6,301 nucleotides of DNA. Source: Alphaproteobacteria bacterium (GTDB taxonomy: Bacteria > Pseudomonadota > Alphaproteobacteria > ATCC43930 > CGMCC-115725). The position numbers and the translations under genes were made by a program. Below are positions 1-5,475 of this stretch, in pieces (the first letter of the stretch is position 1; each line of letters begins with the position of its first letter). Below the pieces are notes generated by a model, which saw only the letters and a list, made by a program, of their open reading frames with translations, was not told the origin of the DNA and did no database searches. The stretch is taken from the NCBI GenBank assembly GCA_005888425.1, contig VAZF01000004.1, forward strand, positions 1 through 6,301, given 5' to 3'.

Positions 1-36
1 GCTCCCCAGGCTTCGATCTCTCCGGGCTCTAACCCT

Positions 37-885
37 CTACAGCATGCCCAGGGCGGTCGGCCCCTTTGGCGGCGGGAAGGCGCGGTCGAGCGCGGCAATG
101 TCGTCGGGGGTCAGCCGCAGATCGAGCGCGCCGCGGTTATCGCGGACATGCTCCTGCCGGCTTGCCTTCGGGATCACGATCATTCCGTCCTGCCGCAGCA
201 GCCAGGCAAGCGCGACCTGCGCCGGGGTCGCCTCGTGCCGGGACGCGATTTCGCCGAGGGCCTTGTGCTGCAGCATGCGGCCTTGCCCGAGCGGCGTGTA
301 TGCCATGATCGCGATACGCCGCTCGCGGCACCATGGGATCAGCTTCCATTCCGGGCCCCGCCGCTACAAATTGCAGAGGATCTGATTGGCCGCGACGGTC
401 TCGCCGCCGGCGAGCGCAACCCATTCCTGCATGTCGTCGAGATCGAAATTAGAGACGCCGTGATGGCGGATCTTGCCGTCGCGCTGCAAGCGCATGAATG
501 CTTCGAGCGTCTCGGCCAGCGGCACCGAGCCGCGCCAGTGCAACAGGTACAGATCGAGCCGGTCGGTCTTGAGCCGCTTTAGGCTGCGCTCGCAAGCGTC
601 GATGACGCCGTTGCGCGATGCGTTGTACGGCAGCACCTTGCTGACGATGAACAGCTTGTCGCGCTGCCCTGCCGCGGCTTCCGCGACAATCTCCTCGGCG
701 CGGCCGCTGCCATACATCTCGGCCGTGTCGATCAAGGTCATCCCGAGCTCGATGCCGAGCTTCAGCGCCGCAACCTCCTCAGCGCCGCCGCGGTGGTCCT
801 CGCCCATATGCCAGGTGCCCTGCCCGAAGGCCGGCACGCGCTCGCCGTTCGGAAGCGTTACCTGCGGTAGGGGGTCGGCCATCAT
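37..885 (-). pseudogene. YeaE-like aldo/keto reductase, interrupted by an in-frame amber codon
   Basis: NADPH-dependent aldo/keto reductase, a soluble (alpha/beta)8 barrel that reduces aldehydes and ketones. The whole frame spans 282 codons, close to E. coli YeaE (about 284 aa), and resembles it throughout: AFGQGTWHMGED near residues 19-30, DTAEMYGSG (53-61), VSKV (81-84), LYLLHW (112-117), then AYTPLGQG, IPKAS and a C-terminus ending PPPKGPTALGML. The expected catalytic tetrad is visible as D53, Y58, K83 and H116. Codon 174 is TAG (positions 364-366), in NQILCNL-stop-RRGPEW, where relatives continue without a break. The frame is unchanged on both sides, so this is a nonsense change and not an indel. 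The first open part gives 173 residues and lacks much of the NADP-binding side; a second part could restart at the ATG at 306. It is last in the minus-strand cluster and abuts rsmD. The family is very likely; the exact substrate is unknown. Confidence 0.88.
364..366 (-). other. In-frame TAG interrupting the aldo/keto reductase
   Basis: Plus-strand CTA reads TAG on the minus strand, between ...CNL and RRGPEWKLIPW. A single change from TCG (Ser), CAG, GAG, AAG or TGG would create it; I favour Ser because a small residue is usual here, which is inference. The next base is C. No suppressor tRNA or recoding structure is evident. Confidence 0.9.
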
Positions 886-895
886 TCACCTCCGG
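882..895 (-). promoter_or_regulatory. Ribosome binding site of the aldo/keto reductase, inside the rsmD end
   Basis: On the minus strand the rsmD end reads CGG AGG TGA and is followed at once by ATGATG. GGAGG lies 3 bases before the first ATG (885) and 6 bases before the second (882), so the second ATG is the better spaced start and would give a 281-residue product. The site lies within the last rsmD codons, which suggests translational coupling. Confidence 0.7.
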
Positions 896-1473
896 TTGTA
901 CCGGTTGTACCGCAAAAACACGAGGCGCGCCGCGCCGTAAACGCGCTCGTCGATGGGCGCGAACCCGGCCGGCGGCGATAATTCCTCGCGCGCCGCGACC
1001 TCAACGGCCACCAACGCGCCGGGCATCAGCCAGCCTGCGCCGGCGAGCGCGCTCAATGCCGGGCCGGCCAGCCCGCTCCGGTAAGGCGGATCGAGGAACG
1101 CGGCGGCGCAAACCATGGCGGCGCTCGGCGGTCGGGTCGCGTCGGCGGCGACGATGTGGGCGCGGTCCTCTTCGCCGAGCGCGGCGATGTTACGGCGCAG
1201 GGTAGCAAGAGCGTCGCGGCCGTTTTCGATAAACACGGCGGCGCTGGCGCCGCGCGACAGGGCTTCGAGACCGAGCGCGCCGGTGCCGGCAAACGCGTCA
1301 AGCACCGGCCGGCCGGCGAACGGGAGTCCGCCCGCGGCAAAGCTGCCGTGCGACAGGATGTTGAATAGGGCTTCGCGCACCCGGTCGCTGGTCGGGCGCA
1401 CCGTCTCGCCGGGCGGTGCGGTGAGACGTCGGCCGCGATGCACGCCGCCGACGATGCGCAACCCCCGTGACAT
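886..1473 (-). CDS. rsmD: 16S rRNA (guanine(966)-N(2))-methyltransferase RsmD
   Basis: Transfers a methyl group from S-adenosylmethionine to N2 of G966 in 16S rRNA during 30S assembly. The 195-residue product matches the usual length (about 190-200). Features in order: RIVGG near the N-terminus (6-10), RPTSDRVREALFNIL (26-40) typical of RsmD, the SAM-binding motif LDAFAGTGALGLEALSRGA (58-76), the acidic FIEN (81-84), and catalytic DPPY (128-131). I chose the ATG at 1473 because the conserved part starts five residues later. An upstream in-frame ATG at 1506 would add 11 residues and overlap the permease gene by 14 bp; neither has a clear Shine-Dalgarno, so translation is probably coupled to the permease, which ends 19 bp upstream. 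The C-terminus RYNRYNRR contains a perfect 9-bp tandem duplication. Confidence 0.93.
   Translation of the reverse strand: MSRGLRIVGGVHRGRRLTAPPGETVRPTSDRVREALFNILSHGSFAAGGLPFAGRPVLDAFAGTGALGLEALSRGASAAVFIENGRDALATLRRNIAALGEEDRAHIVAADATRPPSAAMVCAAAFLDPPYRSGLAGPALSALAGAGWLMPGALVAVEVAAREELSPPAGFAPIDERVYGAARLVFLRYNRYNRR
892..909. repeat. 9-bp tandem duplication at the end of rsmD
   Basis: CCGGTTGTA occurs twice in a row on the plus strand (892-900 and 901-909) and is followed by CCG. On the coding strand it encodes the duplicated tripeptide RYN-RYN. The length keeps the frame and it lies next to the stop, so it is probably tolerated. Confidence 0.85.
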
Positions 1474-1492
1474 TGATCGGGGCGGCGCGCTC

Positions 1493-2782
1493 TCAGAAGA
1501 ACGCATATTTGACGATGAAGAGAACGGCCAAAGCCAGCATCGACGGGCCTACCTCGGCAAAGCGCCCCGACAGCAATTTGACGGCGGCATACGCGATAAA
1601 GCCGAAAGCGATGCCGTTGGCGATCGAGAAGGTCAGCGGCATCGCCAGCGCCGTCACGACCGCCGGCGCGTATTCGGTGACGTCGTCCCAATCGAGCTCG
1701 GCGAGACCGCGCGTCATCAGGCACGCGACGAACAACAGCGCGGGCGCTGTCGCATAGGCCGCGATCGAACCGGCAAGCGGCGCGAAAAATAGCGTCAGCA
1801 GAAACAACACGGCGACCGTGATGCCGGTCAGCCCGGTACGCCCGCCGGCTTTTACCCCGGCGGCGCTCTCGATATAGCCCGTGACAGTCGAGGTGCCGAG
1901 CAGCGCGCCACCCATCGCGGCCAGTGAATCGGCGATAAACACCCGGCCGATGCGCGGCAATTTGCCGTGCTCGTCGAGCAGCCCGGCGCGATGCGCGACG
2001 CCGACCAGGGTCCCGGTGTTGTCGAACAGGTCGACAAACAGAAAAACGAAGATAACAGTCGCGATGCCGATATCGAGCGCGCCGCGCAAATCGAGCGCGA
2101 GAAAGGTCGGCGCGAGGCTCGGCGGCGTGTCGATCACTCCGGCGAACGGCGAAATGCCGAGCAGGATGCCGGTGAGCGCGGCGGCCAGGATCGCGATGAT
2201 GATGGCGCCCGGCACCGCCAGACGGTCGAGCGCGACCATGACGATAAAGCCGGCGCAGGCCAACAGCGTCGCCGGGCTCTTCAGATCGCCAAGCGTCACC
2301 AGCGTATCGGGGTTGGCGGCGATGATTCCGGCTTCTTTCAACGCAATGATGCCGAGGAACAAGCCGATGCCGGCGGAGATCGCCATCTTTTGCGACAGCG
2401 GGATCGCATCGACAATCCAGGAGCGGATGCGCGTCAGACTGAGGATCAGAAACAGGACACCGGAGATGAAAACCGCGCCGAGCGCCACCTGCCAGCTGTA
2501 GTGCAGCCCTTTTACGACGCTATAGGCGAAATAGGCGTTCATCCCCATGCCCGGCGCGAGCGCCAGCGGATAATTCGCGAAGAGCGCCATCAGCACAGTC
2601 GCGAAGGCGGAGGCGAGACAGGTCGCGACAAAGACGGCGCCGCGATCCATCCCCGCGCCGCTCAAGATCAGCGGGTTGACGAACACGATGTAGGCCATCG
2701 TCAGATAGGTCGTCAGACCGGCGATAATCTCGATCCGGATTGTCGTGCGGTTCTCGTCAAGCCGGAACAGTTTTTCGAGCAT
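1493..2782 (-). CDS. NCS2-family purine permease (AzgA/PbuG-like)
   Basis: Inner-membrane purine:proton symporter, expected to import adenine, guanine or hypoxanthine. At 429 residues it is the normal length and is very hydrophobic, with about a dozen or more membrane segments. Family signatures are visible in order: LTTYLTMAYIVFVNP (23-37), LAPGMGMNAYFAY (75-87), DLFDNTGTLVG (251-261) and GTSTVTGYIESAAGV (296-310). These fit the AzgA/PbuG branch and not the uracil/xanthine branch. The ATG at 2782 is preceded by a purine-rich GAGGGGGAG, a good ribosome binding site. The start lies 26 bp inside the 3' end of the pseudouridine synthase gene, so it is probably in the same transcript and translationally coupled. 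It sits between two rRNA-modification genes, an odd place for a transporter. The sequence does not show which purine is carried. Confidence 0.92.
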   Translation of the reverse strand: MLEKLFRLDENRTTIRIEIIAGLTTYLTMAYIVFVNPLILSGAGMDRGAVFVATCLASAFATVLMALFANYPLALAPGMGMNAYFAYSVVKGLHYSWQVALGAVFISGVLFLILSLTRIRSWIVDAIPLSQKMAISAGIGLFLGIIALKEAGIIAANPDTLVTLGDLKSPATLLACAGFIVMVALDRLAVPGAIIIAILAAALTGILLGISPFAGVIDTPPSLAPTFLALDLRGALDIGIATVIFVFLFVDLFDNTGTLVGVAHRAGLLDEHGKLPRIGRVFIADSLAAMGGALLGTSTVTGYIESAAGVKAGGRTGLTGITVAVLFLLTLFFAPLAGSIAAYATAPALLFVACLMTRGLAELDWDDVTEYAPAVVTALAMPLTFSIANGIAFGFIAYAAVKLLSGRFAEVGPSMLALAVLFIVKYAFF

Positions 2783-3596
2783 GTCTCCCCCTCGCCCCTT
2801 TGCCGCCGACGCCGAGCTGTTCCTGCAAGACCTTCCCCGGCACCTCCTCGATCATGCCGCGGGCGAGGTGTCCGAGCTGAAACGGTCCATAGGCGAGTCG
2901 GATCAGCCGGGTCACCGGATAGCCCAAATGCTCAAGCACGCGCCGCACCTCGCGGTTCTTGCCTTCCTGCAATGACAGAGTGATCCAGGCGTTCGAGCCT
3001 TGCTGGCGCTCGAGCCGGGCGCGGATCGGCCCATATGAAACGCGATCGACGGTGATGCCGCCGGCCAGGGCCGCGAGCCGCCCCGGCTCGACATCGCCAT
3101 GCACCCGCACCTTGTAGCGCCGCACCCAACCGGTCGCCGGCAGTTCGAGACGGCGGGCAAGCGCGCCGTCATTGGTCAGCAGCAAAAGCCCTTCGGAGCT
3201 TAGGTCGAGCCGGCCGATCGATATCAGGCGAGGCAGCCCGGCCGGGAGCGCGGCGAACACCGTGGGGCGGCCCTTCTCGTCGCGATGCGTCGTCACCAGC
3301 CCCGCCGGCTTGTGGTAGCGCCACAGGCGGGCGCGTTCCGGCTGGGGCAGCGGTTTGCCGTCCACCCGAATGTTGCTGTCGGGCGTGACGGTCACCGCCG
3401 GGGTCGTCAGCACCGTGCCGTCGACGGCAACGCGGCCTTCGGCGATCCAGCGCTCGGCATCACGCCGCGAGCACAGCCCGGCGCGCGCCAGCACCTTGGC
3501 GATCCGTTGGGGCGCGATCCGGTCGGGCGCGACGCCCTGCGGCCGCTCGCGATCGTGGGTGAGGCCAGGGGTCGGTTGTGGCAAGCTGTCTCTCAT
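2757..3596 (-). CDS. rluB: RsuA/RluB-family rRNA pseudouridine synthase
   Basis: Isomerises a uridine to pseudouridine in ribosomal RNA; RluB of E. coli acts on U2605 of 23S rRNA. An S4 RNA-binding domain (about 30-77: RIAKVLARAGLCSRRDAERWI) is followed by YHKPAG (94-99), the catalytic loop GRLDLSSEGLLLLTNDG with catalytic Asp131, and the family motifs EGKNREVRRVL (211-221) and RLIRLAYGPFQLG (230-242). Its 279 residues lack the long basic C-terminal extension of many relatives. The first 28 residues are poorly conserved. The ATG at 3596 has no clear Shine-Dalgarno, but no better start was seen before the S4 domain. It is first in the minus-strand cluster, divergent from tadA across 45 bp, and its end overlaps the permease start by 26 bp. 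RluB is favoured over RsuA or RluE by overall resemblance, but the exact target base is inferred. Confidence 0.9.
   Translation of the reverse strand: MRDSLPQPTPGLTHDRERPQGVAPDRIAPQRIAKVLARAGLCSRRDAERWIAEGRVAVDGTVLTTPAVTVTPDSNIRVDGKPLPQPERARLWRYHKPAGLVTTHRDEKGRPTVFAALPAGLPRLISIGRLDLSSEGLLLLTNDGALARRLELPATGWVRRYKVRVHGDVEPGRLAALAGGITVDRVSYGPIRARLERQQGSNAWITLSLQEGKNREVRRVLEHLGYPVTRLIRLAYGPFQLGHLARGMIEEVPGKVLQEQLGVGGKGARGRHARKTVPA
2783..2793 (-). promoter_or_regulatory. Ribosome binding site of the purine permease
   Basis: On the minus strand GAGGGGGAGAC directly precedes the ATG at 2782, with the GAGGGG core about 5 bases from the start. It lies inside the 3' coding part of the pseudouridine synthase gene. 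It supports this permease start and translation coupled to the upstream gene. Confidence 0.55.
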
Positions 3597-3641
3597 GCGA
3601 GGTCACGACATAGGCCGGGCCGCGCCCGGCGGCAATCGCCG
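3597..3641. promoter_or_regulatory. Divergent rluB/tadA gap with a GC-rich inverted repeat
   Basis: These 45 bp separate the two divergent starts. They contain a perfect 7-bp inverted repeat, GCCGGGC (3614-3620) and GCCCGGC (3624-3630), around a 3-base spacer. The gap is too short for two separate promoters with leaders, so at least one promoter should overlap the opposite gene, or a start is annotated too far upstream. I could not assign -35/-10 boxes. An operator role for the repeat is speculative. Confidence 0.35.
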
Positions 3642-4106
3642 ATGACAAATCCGCCGCCATCGATGCCGGAAGGGATGACGCTCGCCCTCGACCAGGCGAA
3701 GGCGGCGGCCGAGCGCGGCGAGGTGCCGGTCGGCGCGGCGCTCTTCGATGAAAACGGCATATTGATTACGGCGGTCGGCAACCGGGTCGAGCAGGAGCGC
3801 GACCCCACCGCGCATGCCGAGATGCTGGCATTGCGCGCCGGCGCCGCACGACTCGGGCTGAAGCGACTGGCCGGCTGCGACCTCTACGTGACGCTGGAGC
3901 CCTGCCCGATGTGCGCCGCGGCGATCTCGCTGGCGCGGATCCGGCGGCTCTATTTCGCCGCCTATGACCCAAAGGGCGGCGGCGTCGAGCATGGGCCCCA
4001 CATCTTCGACCAGCCGACCTGTCATCACCGGCCGGAGGTCTATGGCGGCATCGGCGAGCGCGCGGCCGCGGCCCTGCTGCGCAAATTCTTCCGCGACCGG
4101 CGCTAG
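3642..4106 (+). CDS. tadA: tRNA-specific adenosine deaminase TadA
   Basis: Zinc enzyme that deaminates A34 to inosine in the anticodon wobble position of tRNA-Arg(ACG), allowing CGN decoding; normally essential. The 154-residue product has the usual length. Motifs: GEVPVGAAL (26-34), HAEM (58-61) with zinc ligand H58 and proton-shuttle E60, and PCPMC (87-91) with zinc ligands C88 and C91. The C-terminal half (YDPKGGGVEHG, TCHHRPEVYGGI, LLRKFF) matches alphaproteobacterial TadA and not guanine or cytosine deaminases, which matters because a purine permease gene is nearby. The open frame extends far upstream, antisense to rluB, but the homologous part begins near 3675. Starts at 3642, 3663 and 3675 are all possible and none has a well-spaced Shine-Dalgarno; I took the first after the divergent gap. 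Its TAG stop shares bases with the stop of the converging cyclase gene. Confidence 0.93.
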   Translation: MTNPPPSMPEGMTLALDQAKAAAERGEVPVGAALFDENGILITAVGNRVEQERDPTAHAEMLALRAGAARLGLKRLAGCDLYVTLEPCPMCAAAISLARIRRLYFAAYDPKGGGVEHGPHIFDQPTCHHRPEVYGGIGERAAAALLRKFFRDRR

Positions 4107-5358
4107 CCCTCGTTCAGCTCTTCGGGGGGCGGTTCGAACAGGCGCTGCATGCGCGAGAAGCCGCGCAGCTCAAACGCGCCCAGTTCCCACATCGGCCGGC
4201 CGAGCGCCTCGGCGAAAGCCTCCGACAGGATCAGGTGCCGATCGAGCTCGCGGCACAGCCGCTCGATGCGGCTTGTCAAGTTCACATCGGGACCGATCAC
4301 TGTGAAATCGAGCCGGTCGCCCGATCCGATATTGCCGTAGGAGACGGTGCCGTAATGCAGCGCGATGCCGGCCTGCAATACGGGCGCGCCGGGCGGATGC
4401 CGGCGGTTGCGCTCGGCAACCTCGGCCAAGGCCTCGGTCGCGGCGGCGAGCGCGGCATTGCACGCCTCGGCGGCATTCGAGTCCGGCCCCTGATGGAAAA
4501 TCGCGAGGACGCCGTCACCCATGATTTCCATGATGTCGCCGCCATGCGACTGCACCGGCGGAAAGACGCAGTCGAAATAATCGTTCAGCATGCGAATCAC
4601 CGAGCGCGGGCTCTCGCGGTCGGACAGCAAGGTGAAGTCGCGCAGATCGACCAGCATCAATGCCGCCGTGATCGTCCGGACATCGACGCGCCGGACCTGG
4701 CCTTCGAGGATAAAGTGCGCGGGCTCGCGGCCGACATAAGTCGTCAGCATATTGGTGGAAAAGCGCCACAGGGCCTTGGCTTCGACGAGGGTCGCGTAGA
4801 CCGGCAAGAGCGCATCGAACAGGTGAAGATGAGCCGCGGTGAAGCCGCCCGGTCGTCGGGTCGCCCAGGACAGCGCATTGGTCAGGCCCGCAGTCGCATA
4901 CGGGAGCGGCGCGATGACGTAATGCGAGTAGCCCTGTTCGCGCAGCTCCTCCAATGTCGCGAACGGCAGGGCGTTGTTGTTGTCGAGCCGCCATTCGAGG
5001 CGCTGCCGCTGCTCGACGACGACACGCACCGGGCTCTCGATATAGGTCGCGGTCTTCTCGATGGCGTAGTCGATAAGCGTTCAGAGAGCGGCTCCCCGGG
5101 TTTCCAGATCCGCGACACGCCGCGATATTGTGGATGCAGCGCGCGCAAATGCAGGTAGGCGCGGTCGAGCGGCACGCTGTGCGCCGAGATGCGTTCGCAA
5201 AACCGCGCGAACAGCTCGGCATTGTCGGCGGCGAAGCGGCCCTCGCGGATCAGCCAATCGCCAACCTCGCGGATAAGGTCCGGGTCTCCGGCGGCCGAAC
5301 ATGATCCGGATGCCTCGGCGGCCGGCATCGCGCGAACAAAACCAGGCGAATCGTCCAT
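4103..5358 (-). pseudogene. Class III adenylate/guanylate cyclase, frameshifted
   Basis: Cyclase making cAMP or cGMP from the nucleoside triphosphate. Two fragments in different frames join into one protein of about 418 residues. N-terminal part: ATG at 5358, with GAGG five bases upstream, running through LIREVGDWLI (28-37) and ALHPQYRGVSRIWKPGEPLSE to codon 93 at about 5080. A one-base correction there continues as LIDYAIEKTATYIESPV and into the catalytic domain. Uncorrected, the first frame ends at 4882 in Ser/Arg-rich shadow sequence, and the second is open only from a GTG at 5029 (308 residues). The N-terminal 220 residues resemble the region preceding cyclase domains in alphaproteobacterial homologues; no membrane segment is evident. 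Catalytic residues in reconstructed numbering: metal-binding D238 (LVDLRDF) and D282 (IMGDGVLAIF), N360 and R364 (VNLTSRIERL). The purine-selecting Lys is Glu278 and the second selector is Thr353. The family is certain; whether the gene is active is not. Confidence 0.88.
5078..5082 (-). other. Frameshift point in the cyclase gene
   Basis: The minus strand reads CTC TCT GAA CG then CTT ATC GAC. The upstream frame makes sense through GAA (5082-5080), the downstream frame from CTT (5077). Adding one base, for example a third A after GAA to give GAA ACG, restores an open frame (SETLIDYAIEK). The downstream frame read upstream meets TGA (5083-5081), so the shift must fall at or after that triplet. 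There is no X-XXY-YYZ slippery heptamer here, which argues against programmed frameshifting. Confidence 0.8.
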
Positions 5359-5361
5359 CAA

Positions 5362-5475
5362 TACCTCGCGCGATACGACCGGCGCGGGCGTTATGTCGGT
5401 TGCCGGTCAGCCGCCGGCAATGGCCGCAATGTCAGACAGCAGCGCGGATATCCGCCGGAAGCAACGGGTTTGGGT
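5362..5475. promoter_or_regulatory. Non-coding gap upstream of the cyclase, with two inverted repeats
   Basis: This gap separates the amidohydrolase stop from the cyclase start, both on the minus strand. It contains a perfect 12-bp palindrome GCGGATATCCGC (5444-5455) and a hairpin of 7-bp arms TTGCCGG/CCGGCAA around a 7-base loop (5400-5420). Neither is followed by a T-run, so a classic intrinsic terminator is unlikely. The region may hold the cyclase promoter or an operator, but I could not assign promoter boxes with confidence. Confidence 0.35.

Noticed and set aside
1..36. TTCGAT-containing stretch considered as the 3' end of a tRNA or tmRNA
   Set aside because: The flanking bases do not form a 5-bp T-stem, and no acceptor stem can be tested at the window edge; there is also no clear terminator hairpin with a T-run.
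148..582. Plus-strand frame across the amber site of the reductase
   Set aside because: It is a shadow of the conserved minus-strand reductase, with no motif of its own.
1967..2983. Plus-strand open frame of 338 codons opposite the permease and rluB
   Set aside because: It lies antisense to two clearly conserved genes, and its product is rich in Arg, Asp, Glu, Gln and Gly, typical of a shadow frame in GC-rich DNA.
3285..3641. Possible 119-residue N-terminal extension of TadA
   Set aside because: The extension is antisense to rluB, Arg-rich and unlike any TadA N-terminus; TadA homology begins only around 3675.
1493..4106. TadA-like protein considered as a guanine deaminase working with the purine permease
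   Set aside because: The HAEM and PCPMCAAAI motifs and the C-terminal TCHHRPEVYGGI are those of tRNA adenosine deaminase, and tadA is transcribed divergently from the permease cluster.
5070..5090. Programmed -1 frameshifting in the cyclase
   Set aside because: No slippery heptamer is present at the frame junction, and no obvious stimulatory stem or internal Shine-Dalgarno was seen, so a simple indel is more likely.
4235..5158. Plus-strand open frame of 307 codons opposite the cyclase
   Set aside because: It is antisense to the conserved catalytic domain, has no recognisable motif and no ribosome binding site; it is a codon-bias shadow.
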